Shown piece by piece: positions 7,708 to 15,575 of a DNA stretch of 64,000 nt (within the stretch, counting starts at the first letter, position 1; every line of letters starts with the position of its first letter). The notes under the pieces are model-generated. The model ran no database searches, was not told where the DNA came from, and worked only from the letters and a program-made list of their open reading frames with translations. The stretch comes from Bradyrhizobium sp. 190 (GTDB lineage Bacteria > Pseudomonadota > Alphaproteobacteria > Rhizobiales > Xanthobacteraceae). The position numbers were made by a program, and so were the translations under genes. Location of the stretch: NCBI RefSeq assembly GCF_023073415.1, contig NZ_JADPJL010000085.1:62001-126000 (forward strand), in the 5' to 3' direction.

Positions 7708-8097
7708 ATGCGCGCTGTTTGGATTGTTGTGGCATCGTCGCTTTCGTTTGCCGCCCCCGCTCACAGCCTTGAGAGCGCAAACGAACTTCTAAGCAGTTGC
7801 GAGCGCTTCCTTGCGATAGCTCGGATAGACGGAAACCGTGTCTCCATGACAAGAAATGAGCCGCCAGCTTTCGAATGCTGGGGATACCTCGGCGCATTTC
7901 AGGAGTTGTCAGCCATTCGCCACGATGGCGAAAAGATCCCAATTACGCGCGCCTGTCTACCGGCAGAGAGTTCGTTAGTTCAGCTCATAAGGGTCTTCGT
8001 GTCTTATGCTCAAAAGCATCCCGAGGACCTACATCAAAGAGCTGGCTTGGTCGCCCTCGAAGCCCTTCAGGCCGCGTTTCCATGTCGAAAGTCCTAA
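7708..8097 (+). CDS. Secreted Rap1a/Tai-like protein
   Basis: A 129-aa exported protein: signal peptide (RAVWIVVASSLSFAAPAHS) then a mature domain of about 110 residues. The domain shows the Rap1a/Tai pattern: NELLSSC, ECWGYLGAF, an isolated ACLP, VFVSYAQKHPEDLHQRAG, and FPC near the end, with four conserved Cys likely forming disulfides. Founding members are periplasmic immunity proteins against type VI effectors in Serratia; many others have no assigned role. An in-frame TTG at 7684 is possible but the ATG at 7708 follows GAGG. It starts 42 bases after the membrane-protein gene. Confidence 0.75.
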   Translation: MRAVWIVVASSLSFAAPAHSLESANELLSSCERFLAIARIDGNRVSMTRNEPPAFECWGYLGAFQELSAIRHDGEKIPITRACLPAESSLVQLIRVFVSYAQKHPEDLHQRAGLVALEALQAAFPCRKS

Positions 8098-8146
8098 GTA
8101 GGCGCAGAGAGAGCATCCTGAGCGTGCTGTGGTTGGCGGTGAAGGC

Positions 8147-10408
8147 ATGACAAAGAAATCTAAGTACGTAGAGGTCAATTTTGGCACCCATGATTTAACC
8201 CGAGAGGAAAGACTATCGGCTCTTGAGGCGATTGGGGCCAAGTCGCGGTCCATGCACGCAGAGACGCGACAGAAGCTAGTTGATCTGCTCGAAGCAAACG
8301 ACGCCATCGCGATACTATCACGGATGGGCCTGCGTTTTCTCGTTGCCAATGGTGTGTGGAACGCGAAACAGCACGTTCCTGCGGGCCATCAGCACCATTT
8401 GGAAATGCTTCACGCCTTTGCTCTGCGTACGCCTCGTAGGACAGGGGTTGTAGACGGTAGAGCAGCTTTGGTCGTTGAAAAAGTGATCGAACTGCTTGAT
8501 CGGAACACCGCGACATTTAGCTTGAGTAGGGTAAGCGGCTCCGCTTTGGATGATCCCAAACGCAGCTTGGGGCACGTCCAGGAAGCCCTCCGAAGCGAGA
8601 CGCAGTTTGTTCGAGGAGACTATCACAGCCATCAACTTGACCAGTACCTGCGCTCGATTTTCCGGCGCATAGATCATGAGTTCTTGCGGGTGCATGGCAT
8701 CGCGGCAACCGCAGTCCTTTCAACCCTCCAAGCGACATTCGGCCTGCTGGAAACGAGGTTGAATGCCCACCTAACAAAACTCCGTCGGATCATGCGGGTA
8801 CGGAAGCCAGAAAAGGCAATCAAGGAGTTCTTTAGCAACTTTCCGGAAGCCGAAGGGCGCCGCGCTGCAATCCTGCAGGCCGCTGCGGACAACTATGTAG
8901 TTCCGGAATTGATGCGGTTCTTTCTGTACGAGGAGAGCGACAACTACGTATCCGAGGTATTCACTTTCAGTGAGGCAGAAATCGCTGCCTTGGCTCCGCA
9001 AGGGCACGCGCCTGCAATGCTTAACCTGATGCGAGAATGGTCGATCGAGTTCGGCGCTCTAGAGGAGGCCACCATCGACCACCTCTACATGGCCAATCCC
9101 GTGTGGGCGCGTCCGTTCATCCTTCTCGAAGATGGACGCTATTTCTGGCCTAACCCTGCATCTTTTCACTCGTTCGCCTTCGAAATGTTCGAACGGATCA
9201 TGTCGTCCGACGCTCGCCTGCTTGTGGCTTACGAAGATGCTCGGGCCGTCGCGCTTGAAGAGGAAGTCAGGACGCTCGCGGCCCGGGCCTTTCCAGCTAG
9301 CGAAGTACTTCGGAACTTGAAGTGGGTGAGCCGGGACGATGGACAAGAGTATGAGAACGATTTCGTTATCTTGATCGACAGAGTGGCCATCTTGATCGAG
9401 GCAAAGTCAGGAAAGGTTGCACCTGAAGCCAAACGCGGTGCCGACCTACGCCTACTTCGAGAGGTGGAGAAGCTCATGGTAGAGCCTGCCCAACAATCAC
9501 AAAGGTTGTTGCGCCATTTGACCGACGTGCGAGGACGGCACACCTTTGACACCCCCGACGGCGAGCGAGTAATCAACAGCACGCGTATTGATACGTTCAT
9601 CCGGCTCAACGTGACTTTCTCCGTGATTGGAGCCGTATCCTCACGCTGGCCGGAGCTTGTCGAGGCCGGATTGATCGCGAGTTCATTTGAACCTGTGCCA
9701 ACGATGAGCATCGCTGACCTCGATACTGTTTGTGAGGTACTTCATGAACAATCGACCATCGTTCACTATCTTAGGCGGAGGGCGTCGTTCGAAGTGAACG
9801 CCCTTTACAAGGCAGACGAGATAGACTTGCTCGCGTTCTATTTGGACACTGGCTTCAACATAGGTGAGGAGGAGTTCAACGGCCTTTACTTGAACCTCTA
9901 CGGCGGCTCCGATGAGCTAAATTCGCTTTATAAAAGGAGAGCCCAAGGGGAAAAGATAACCCCTCGCGCTCCTGCGCGAAGCGCTCTCTTCAAGCGGCTC
10001 ATCGCAGGCATTGAAGCGAGCAAGGGCGAGGGCTGGTTGGAAAGAGCATACCGGCTCTTGAACGTTGCAATGGGTGATCAGCTCACTATCGAGGGGAGCA
10101 TCAAATCATCGATTTCGACCGTGAAACGTTCGCCGGCGCCAAGCGAAAGCTGGTCAGGCCAACTGTCAAATGGCCCCCCGCAGCGAAAAGAGGCCATCGC
10201 GTTCGTGTGGTACCGATGCCCCACCCGAGAGTCTCGGAGTGAGCGTCTGCTCCTTCACGCAGTGCAAGCGATGGAGATGGCTGGAACCAATGATTGTTTG
10301 GTCGTTGGATTTGATGTGGAGCATCCCCCTCAGGCCTTCAGTGTCATGGGTCTCATCGGGAAGCCGTCAAACGGGCCCGTGGCCATTTACCGCTCGCGTC
10401 AACCGTGA
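8147..10408 (+). CDS. Large protein with PD-(D/E)XK nuclease-like motif, candidate defence effector
   Basis: A 753-aa protein from the ATG at 8147 (GTG at 8129 also in frame). The N-terminal ~390 residues are helical with no recognised domain. Near residues 403-420 is a PD-(D/E)XK-type core: E403-N-D405, a hydrophobic strand (FVILID), then IEAKSG with E418 and K420. This resembles NERD and restriction-endonuclease cores. A C-terminal ~300 residues of mixed helix and strand follow. Neither signal peptide nor membrane span is visible. It ends the four-gene run after a 49-base gap and overlaps no other gene. Cleavage of DNA or RNA is inferred only from the motif. Confidence 0.75.
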   Translation: MTKKSKYVEVNFGTHDLTREERLSALEAIGAKSRSMHAETRQKLVDLLEANDAIAILSRMGLRFLVANGVWNAKQHVPAGHQHHLEMLHAFALRTPRRTGVVDGRAALVVEKVIELLDRNTATFSLSRVSGSALDDPKRSLGHVQEALRSETQFVRGDYHSHQLDQYLRSIFRRIDHEFLRVHGIAATAVLSTLQATFGLLETRLNAHLTKLRRIMRVRKPEKAIKEFFSNFPEAEGRRAAILQAAADNYVVPELMRFFLYEESDNYVSEVFTFSEAEIAALAPQGHAPAMLNLMREWSIEFGALEEATIDHLYMANPVWARPFILLEDGRYFWPNPASFHSFAFEMFERIMSSDARLLVAYEDARAVALEEEVRTLAARAFPASEVLRNLKWVSRDDGQEYENDFVILIDRVAILIEAKSGKVAPEAKRGADLRLLREVEKLMVEPAQQSQRLLRHLTDVRGRHTFDTPDGERVINSTRIDTFIRLNVTFSVIGAVSSRWPELVEAGLIASSFEPVPTMSIADLDTVCEVLHEQSTIVHYLRRRASFEVNALYKADEIDLLAFYLDTGFNIGEEEFNGLYLNLYGGSDELNSLYKRRAQGEKITPRAPARSALFKRLIAGIEASKGEGWLERAYRLLNVAMGDQLTIEGSIKSSISTVKRSPAPSESWSGQLSNGPPQRKEAIAFVWYRCPTRESRSERLLLHAVQAMEMAGTNDCLVVGFDVEHPPQAFSVMGLIGKPSNGPVAIYRSRQP

Positions 10409-10504
10409 GCATTCGGAACCTAGTACGAGCACGCAGCTTGTGAACCTGTCGCACCAAAGCGGCTGCCCCCCATTGGACTGTGACAATAATGCAACAAATG
10501 GCCT

Positions 10505-10518
10505 TATGCACATGCATA
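10505..10518. repeat. Short palindrome between convergent island genes
   Basis: TATGCA-CA-TGCATA lies in the 151-base gap between the converging nuclease-like and ParB-fold genes. It might act as a transcription-end hairpin, but there is no T-run. The rest of the gap shows nothing. Confidence 0.3.
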
Positions 10519-10559
10519 GGCATGGTCCTTCTTGCACCCGGCGGCGGTCTCAGGGGCTC

Positions 10560-11507
10560 TTAAGTCCCGCTTTCGACCAACTCATCGTCCTCAGGTGTCG
10601 TAAGCCGCTCCATGCGCTCCACGGCCTCGCGGTCAGCATCCTCGTCCATCACGCTGATCAGGGCGCGCGAAAGCGGTTCACACAGCAAAGGGTCATACAT
10701 CCACAGCGCTCTCGCGGTGACCTCGGCATTCTTCGAGAGCTTGTTGGTGAGCCTGTTGGCGAGGATGCGCGCCAGCTTCGCAGCTTCCTCCTGAGCGTCA
10801 AACTCTCCAGCCTCAAGCCCTACCCACGCCGCCCTCGTGCTGCTCCACGTCTCCGCGCCAAGGTCATTGATCCGCTTCTTGAGCCTTTGGCCAGGAAGGT
10901 CCTGCGCTCTGTAGCTGGCCACCACTCGCCGCATCAATGCGACCATCCCGTCGCTCGCACCCGTGATGCGGACTATCTCTCGCTTGCTCCCCTGCTGCAT
11001 CACGACCCGTTTCCAAGCCTCCTCAAATCTGTCCGATTGCTGCATCGGGAGCTTCGCCACTTCGTTCTTGAGAAGGCCAGCATCCCTTGCCTCCGTGGCG
11101 CTCCCCGGAAACCACTCGCAGCGAATAGTCCCCGTCCATTTCCGAGCAACATATGCCGCCAGACGGTGGTGTCCGTCCACGCAGACCCATCCCGTGCCGA
11201 TTTTCACAACGGTGATGGGATCAAGCTCGCCCTTCTTTCCGATGCGAATGCCAAGGTCCTTCACATGCTTAGGATCGACGTCCCTGAGGCCCTCAGAGAA
11301 CTTCCGGGGCTGGAATAGCTCCGTGCGAGTTTCGACCTCCGAAGGCTTCAGGTCCACAAAGGGTGCATCCCTGCCAGTGGGCCGAACTAACGCCTCCTCA
11401 GCCTTTGCCAACGCTGCTTCCACCACGCGCGCGGTCACCTTCAGCGGCCGGTTCTTTGCCATCTCAACTTGCTTTCGCGTCAGAGGGCGCGTGGTCACTA
11501 AGCTCAT
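10560..11507 (-). CDS. ParB/sulfiredoxin-fold protein encoded with the recombinase
   Basis: About 315 aa. I chose the ATG at 11507 with GAAGG 6 bases upstream, giving a 44-base overlap with the recombinase; an ATG at 11462, one base past the recombinase stop, is the alternative. The ParB-like N-terminal fold is seen as DPITVVKIGTGWVCVDGHHR followed by LAAYVA, which corresponds to the GxHR box of the superfamily. The remainder is helical, with a possible DNA-binding segment (SKREIVRITGASDGMVALMRRV). It differs from the chromosomal ParB in this window. Tight coupling to the recombinase suggests a role in controlling integration or excision or in regulating the operon; this is inference. Confidence 0.75.
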   Translation of the reverse strand: MSLVTTRPLTRKQVEMAKNRPLKVTARVVEAALAKAEEALVRPTGRDAPFVDLKPSEVETRTELFQPRKFSEGLRDVDPKHVKDLGIRIGKKGELDPITVVKIGTGWVCVDGHHRLAAYVARKWTGTIRCEWFPGSATEARDAGLLKNEVAKLPMQQSDRFEEAWKRVVMQQGSKREIVRITGASDGMVALMRRVVASYRAQDLPGQRLKKRINDLGAETWSSTRAAWVGLEAGEFDAQEEAAKLARILANRLTNKLSKNAEVTARALWMYDPLLCEPLSRALISVMDEDADREAVERMERLTTPEDDELVESGT

Positions 11508-13098
11508 GGGAGCCTTCGACCCACCGCTTGTGCCGCGTATGAAAATTGATGACTTGCACGTCCCCGGGCGAGTGATGCCAATACACCTCAAGCCGCGCGT
11601 TCTCAGGGTCTAGGATAATTCGCGCCACGGCCTGCCTAAGCGCTTGATTGGCTCCCACGACGTTCACAGTGTCCGGCCCCAGCGCCTTCTTCACAGCCCT
11701 AAGTCTGTCGCGCACACTCGCGGTAGTGAGCGTGTCGCGCTGCGCCGTGATGGTCCTCAAGAGCGCTTGAGCCTCCCCCAGTTCTCGCGACTTCTCGCGT
11801 AGCCGCTTACGGGCAACTGGGGTCTTCTCTTGTGCTGCGAGATCAGCAAGGTCCGACGCCTCATCGCTATAGTGGCCGACCATCGTGACCAGTCCGGCTA
11901 TCTCGCGATCCAGCGCAGCTGTGTTCTTCCCCCGAGGAGCTTCCTCAATCAACCATCCCACGTTCTCGCGTAATGCTGTCTCAACGGCACTGTAGGGCAC
12001 AGCAAGGTACTTGCAGCCCTTCGCCCTCATGTTGGCCCGTGAGCACACCAGATAGACATAGGCCCCCTTGGAGACCCGTGTGACCGCATTCCCGCATGTT
12101 GCACACCGCACGATCCCAGCGACAATCGACTTCGGATCATGGCGTGCGTTCTTCCCGCGCGGTGCGGTGGTCGCGAACCTGCGATTGACGCGCCAGTACA
12201 GTTCCTCCTCCACCACTGCAGGAAACATGTTCACAATCGGGTCCATTGGGATGTCCCGCCGAGCGCGCGTAACCTCATCGTGTTCGACATAACGGGGTGT
12301 AAATGATCCAATCGGGGCGCTGCTCATCAGTATCTTGCGCATGTAGCTGCCCCTCCAGTGATTGGCCTTGCGTTGCCCCCGCCGACCACCCCACGTCTCA
12401 ACACCGCGCTGGTTGAGGTCCTTTGCAATCCGGTCAATACCGTCGCCCGCGTCCGTTCTCTCGTATATCTCGCGGACAATTGCGGCGCGCTCAGGCAGAA
12501 GCTCGTAGGCCTTGCTCTCGTCGGACCAAGTGATCCAAGCCGGTGTCTGCCTTGTATACGGCTTCCCGTTCAAACCGTTCGCAGCGAGCTGCTGTTTCTT
12601 TCGTGCCTTGGCGTCCCCAATCAACTGCGACTTACGGACGTTCTCTTGGTTCGCTCTGATCTGCTCCAGCACGATCATGAGCATGGCATGCGGTTCCTCA
12701 TTGAGCCGCTGTCTGGAATAGGCCTCACCGTTTGTCAGAGTGACGATAATTATTCCCGCCAAGATCAGCCGGGCGAACAGGGTCTGTGCCTCCAACACGT
12801 GATCCCGTGAGAGCCTATCGATGTTCTCAATGAGCAGATAGCTTCCCGGGGACACATAGCCGCTCTCCACCGCGCTCAGGAACCCCCCAAGTGCCCCTGT
12901 GGTCGCGTTCTTCCCTCGGAACGCAGACACGCCCGCGTCAGTCATCTTCAAGTCTGTGTCGAGCGTCAGCCCGTGCTCAATGGCGTACCGTTCCGCCTTC
13001 TCAGTCTGTCTGCGGAGACTGTCTCCCAACGCCTGCTGTGGCGTAGAGAAGCGCACGTAGGAATAGGCTTTGGTGACAGCGAGCACGGGCTGGTTCAC
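11464..13098 (-). CDS. Large serine recombinase (island integrase)
   Basis: A 544-aa site-specific recombinase. Start GTG at 13098 has GGGGAGG upstream. The resolvase catalytic domain (about 1-160) begins with YVRFSTPQQ, giving catalytic Ser18 and Arg16, and contains ENIDRLSRD. A recombinase domain (about 190-300) and a zinc-ribbon follow: CATCG and, about 20 residues on, CSRANMRAKGC. A coiled-coil stretch and a C-terminal tail complete the chain. This architecture is that of phage and ICE integrases that recombine attP with short attB sites. It lies in the right arm, about 285 bases from attR, and is the obvious agent of comM integration. Confidence 0.94.
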   Translation of the reverse strand: MNQPVLAVTKAYSYVRFSTPQQALGDSLRRQTEKAERYAIEHGLTLDTDLKMTDAGVSAFRGKNATTGALGGFLSAVESGYVSPGSYLLIENIDRLSRDHVLEAQTLFARLILAGIIIVTLTNGEAYSRQRLNEEPHAMLMIVLEQIRANQENVRKSQLIGDAKARKKQQLAANGLNGKPYTRQTPAWITWSDESKAYELLPERAAIVREIYERTDAGDGIDRIAKDLNQRGVETWGGRRGQRKANHWRGSYMRKILMSSAPIGSFTPRYVEHDEVTRARRDIPMDPIVNMFPAVVEEELYWRVNRRFATTAPRGKNARHDPKSIVAGIVRCATCGNAVTRVSKGAYVYLVCSRANMRAKGCKYLAVPYSAVETALRENVGWLIEEAPRGKNTAALDREIAGLVTMVGHYSDEASDLADLAAQEKTPVARKRLREKSRELGEAQALLRTITAQRDTLTTASVRDRLRAVKKALGPDTVNVVGANQALRQAVARIILDPENARLEVYWHHSPGDVQVINFHTRHKRWVEGSHELSDHAPSDAKAS

Positions 13099-13102
13099 GG
13101 TC

Positions 13103-13309
13103 TCAGGCCTCCCCAGCTGCTCTGGGGTGACTCGTCAGCGGCTCAAGCACGTCCAGTATGTCAACGCCCCGCGCCACCGCCATGCCGTCCAGCCGGGCCT
13201 CAAGGCGCTCCCCCGCGTCCCCAAGGCGCTTTGCTGCATGCGCCATCGCCCAAGCGAGGCGAAAGCCTTGCGTCAATGTCCAAATCATCATGGTGTGCGG
13301 GAGGGTCAT
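13103..13309 (-). CDS. Small 68-aa protein at the head of the integrase operon
   Basis: The ATG at 13309 is preceded by AAGGA with 6-base spacing. The product is mostly one or two helices (TQGFRLAWAMAHAAKRLGDA then a Glu/Arg-rich stretch). The stop codon lies inside the recombinase leader, 4 bases before its GTG, so the two are coupled. No family recognised. Size and position fit a recombination directionality factor or an autoregulator, but nothing in the sequence proves either. Confidence 0.55.
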   Translation of the reverse strand: MTLPHTMMIWTLTQGFRLAWAMAHAAKRLGDAGERLEARLDGMAVARGVDILDVLEPLTSHPRAAGEA

Positions 13310-13310
13310 T

Positions 13311-13339
13311 GCTTTTCCTTGTGAAAGCCAAGGAAAGGC
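13311..13339. promoter_or_regulatory. Near-perfect 29-bp inverted repeat in the integrase operon leader
   Basis: GCTTTTCCTTG at 13311-13321, TGAAAGC spacer, and CAAGGAAAGGC at 13329-13339. The arms are complementary over 11 positions with one T-G mismatch; the inner 8 bp (TTTCCTTG/CAAGGAAA) are perfect. On the minus strand the inner copy contains the AAGGA ribosome site of the 68-aa gene. It could be an operator for an operon-encoded regulator, or an RNA hairpin that hides that ribosome site. It is 44 bases from attR. Confidence 0.65.
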
Positions 13340-13382
13340 GGACACCGCCCTTCAATGCACTTGGCATTCACAACATGCAATG

Positions 13383-13389
13383 GCGATCG
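13383..13389. other. Candidate right attachment junction (attR)
   Basis: Homology to comM resumes at GCGATCG in the frame Ala-Ile-Val-Gly. Paired with GCCATTG at 5132-5138. An ATG at 13380 lies directly before it but has no ribosome site. Confidence 0.7.
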
Positions 13390-14828
13390 TGGGCCTGCCC
13401 GACAAAGCGGTGTCCGAGGCGCGCGAGCGGGTGCGGTCGGCGCTGATCGCCTCGGGGCTGGCGCTGCCGGCGCGGCGGATTATCGTCAACCTCGCGCCGG
13501 CCGATCTGCCGAAGGAAGGCAGCCATTACGATCTGCCGATTGCGCTCGGCCTGATGGCCGCGATCGGCGCCATTCCGCCGGATGCGCTCAGCGGCTTTAC
13601 GGTGCTCGGCGAACTCGGGCTCGATGGATCGATCGCGCCCGTGGCGGGCGTGCTGCCGGCCGCGATCGGGGCGAATGCGCGCGAGGAAGGCCTGATCTGT
13701 CCGGCGGCGTGCGGCACGGAAGCCGCCTGGGCGAGCCCCGATATCCAGATCATCGCGGCAAAATCGCTGATCCAGATCGCCAACCACTTCAAGGGCACGC
13801 AGGTGCTGTCGCGCCCGCAGCCGAAAGTGCACGAGCCGGAGGCGACGCATCTCGATTTGCACGACATCAAGGGCCAAGAAAGTGCAAAACGCGCGCTGGA
13901 GATCGCTGCGGCCGGCGGACATCATTTGCTGATGATCGGCTCGCCCGGCGCGGGCAAATCGATGCTGGCGGCGCGGCTGCCGTCGATCCTGCCGCCGCTG
14001 TCGCCATCGGAGTTGCTGGAAGTCTCGATGATCGCCTCCGTCGCGGGCGAGATCCGCGACGGCGCATTGACGGCACGGCGGCCGTTCCGCGCACCCCATC
14101 ATTCCGCCAGCATGGCTGCGCTGACCGGCGGCGGCATGCGCGCCAAACCCGGCGAAATCTCGCTCGCACACCAGGGCGTACTGTTCCTCGACGAATTGCC
14201 AGAGTTCGATGCGCGCGTGCTCGATTCGCTGCGCCAGCCGCTGGAGAACGGCGAGGTCTCGGTGTCCCGCGCCAATCACCGCGTCACCTACCCTGCCCGC
14301 TTCATGCTGGTCGCGGCGATGAACCCTTGCCGCTGCGGCCATGCCTATGATCCCGGCTATTCCTGCAGGCGCGCACCGGTCGACCGCTGCACATCAGATT
14401 ACCAGATGCGCATCTCCGGCCCGCTGATGGACCGCATCGATCTGCGCATCGAGGTGCCGGCGGTGACCGCCGCCGACCTGATCCTGCCGCCGCCTTCCGA
14501 AGGCTCCGCGGAAGTCGCCGCCCGCGTCGCGGCCGCCCGCCACCTCCAGCTCGCGCGCTATGCCGCCGCCGGCATGCCGCATATCCGCACCAATGCCGAA
14601 GCTCCGGCTTCGCTGCTGGAAACGATCGCGCAACCCGATGCGCACGGGCAAAAACTTTTGCGCGACGCCGCTGAAACCATGAAGCTGACCGCGCGCGGCT
14701 ATCACCGCGTGCTCCGCGTCGCGCGCACGCTTGCCGACCTCGACGGCGCAGAAAAAATCGGCCGGCTTCATTTGGCCGAAGCGCTGTCCTATCGCGCACT
14801 GGCGGAAGATCTGCGCCGGGCGGCATAG
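13383..14828 (+). pseudogene. comM: comM (yifB) 3' fragment
   Basis: About 481 codons covering the rest of ComM: the N-terminal Lon-protease-like domain from VGLPDKAVSEARERV onward, then the AAA+ Mg-chelatase-type domain with Walker A (GSPGAGKSMLAARLP), Walker B (GVLFLDELPEF), the CRCGH zinc-type motif in MNPCRCGHAYDP, a sensor Arg region, and the C-terminal helical lid (TARGYHRVLRVARTLADLDG). There are no internal stops or frameshifts, so the interruption may be recent or reversible. It lacks the first ~33 residues and its promoter. Confidence 0.93.
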
Positions 14829-14905
14829 GTGCATCGCACGGTCCCTGCCTGACGCAGGGCGCGCCGAAATATCATCAAATGATCCAAGCGTTTGTCCTTC
14901 TTTGT

Positions 14906-14919
14906 TTGATCCAGATCAA
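14906..14919. promoter_or_regulatory. FNR/FixK-type box upstream of napE
   Basis: TTGAT-CCAG-ATCAA is a perfect match to the FNR/FixK consensus TTGAT-N4-ATCAA. It is 178 bases before the napE start, leaving room for a class II promoter and a leader of about 140 bases. In Bradyrhizobium the periplasmic nitrate reductase operon is known to depend on FixK2 under low oxygen. No other gene competes for the site. The remainder of 14829-15097 shows no gene. Confidence 0.85.
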
Positions 14920-15097
14920 TGAAGGATTTCCCGGGCGCCGGTAGGCTAGCTACGCGCGCGGCGGCGTATCCTGCAACGGGGCAGACGCGAGGCCGTGCGT
15001 TCCGTCCGATGGCGATGGCAGACAAGAGAATTGTTGGCGCCCACGGGAGCGTGGAGCCGGCTCAATCATCTTCGATTGCGAAGCGACAGGTCGATTT

Positions 15098-15289
15098 ATG
15101 CTCGACGCGCCAGGTAAAGATGTTGCGCAGCCGAACAAGGCACATGGGCGGCGTGCTGAGCTCTTCGTATTCGCCGTAATCGCCGCCTTCATCTGGCCTG
15201 TGGTCGCCGTTGGCGTGGTCGGCGGATATGGCTTTCTCGTCTGGATGTCCCAGGTGATCCTGGGACCACCCGGCCCTCCGGGAGGATGA
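15098..15289 (+). CDS. napE: Periplasmic nitrate reductase small membrane subunit NapE
   Basis: A 63-aa protein with one membrane span (ELFVFAVIAAFIWPVVAVGVV, continuing to GYGFLVWM), the hallmark arrangement of NapE. NapE is a small inner-membrane protein of unknown precise role in nitrate reduction by the Nap complex. It is first in an operon whose next gene begins 4 bases later. The C-terminus is Gly/Pro-rich (GPPGPPGG). Confidence 0.87.
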   Translation: MLDAPGKDVAQPNKAHGRRAELFVFAVIAAFIWPVVAVGVVGGYGFLVWMSQVILGPPGPPGG

Positions 15290-15293
15290 GGCC

Positions 15294-15575
15294 ATGGAAA
15301 CCCAGGGACCCTCGCGCCGCGCATTGTTTCGCGGTCAGCTTCTCTCCAAGCCGGTCGCCGTAATCGGCGACGACTGCTTCGTCGAAGCCGGCATCGTCTG
15401 CCGTTCCTGCGGCGATTCCTGTCCTGAGTCAGCCATTCGTTTCCGCCCCCGCATCGGACTGCCGCCGCAGGCCATCGTCAATGAAACTACCTGCACCGGA
15501 TGCGGCGAATGCGTCGGTGCGTGCCCAGGCGAGGCCATCACGCTGGGCGCCGCGCGCCGCGGAGACGCCTCATGA
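15294..15575 (+). CDS. napF: Short NapF-like ferredoxin, two [4Fe-4S] clusters
   Basis: A 93-aa protein with a cytosolic iron-sulfur pattern. The first cluster motif is CFVEAGIVCRSCGDSCP and the second CTGCGECVGACP. Classic NapF is about 160 aa with four clusters, so this version is roughly half-length. The N-terminus (PSRRALFRGQ) is the usual NapF start, so the missing clusters are internal or C-terminal. NapF is thought to help mature or supply electrons to NapA in the cytoplasm. Its stop overlaps the napD start (ATGA). Confidence 0.8.
   Translation: METQGPSRRALFRGQLLSKPVAVIGDDCFVEAGIVCRSCGDSCPESAIRFRPRIGLPPQAIVNETTCTGCGECVGACPGEAITLGAARRGDAS

Larger units (their letters stand above)
5138..13382. 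mobile_element. Genomic island integrated in comM, carrying a serine recombinase and candidate defence cargo
   Basis: The two comM halves flank about 8.2 kb of DNA that is visibly poorer in GC than its surroundings. The right arm holds a minus-strand integration operon (68-aa protein, large serine recombinase, ParB-fold protein). The left arm holds five plus-strand cargo genes. No conjugation or replication genes and no phage structural genes are present, so by itself it would be a non-conjugative element, possibly helped by another one. comM is also the known home of AbaR-type islands in Acinetobacter, which use a different (transposon) mechanism. Confidence 0.88.

Noticed and set aside
13158..13382. 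Upstream extension of the comM 3' fragment into the island
   Set aside because: This part has no ComM homology and lies antisense to the 68-aa gene; it is open by chance.
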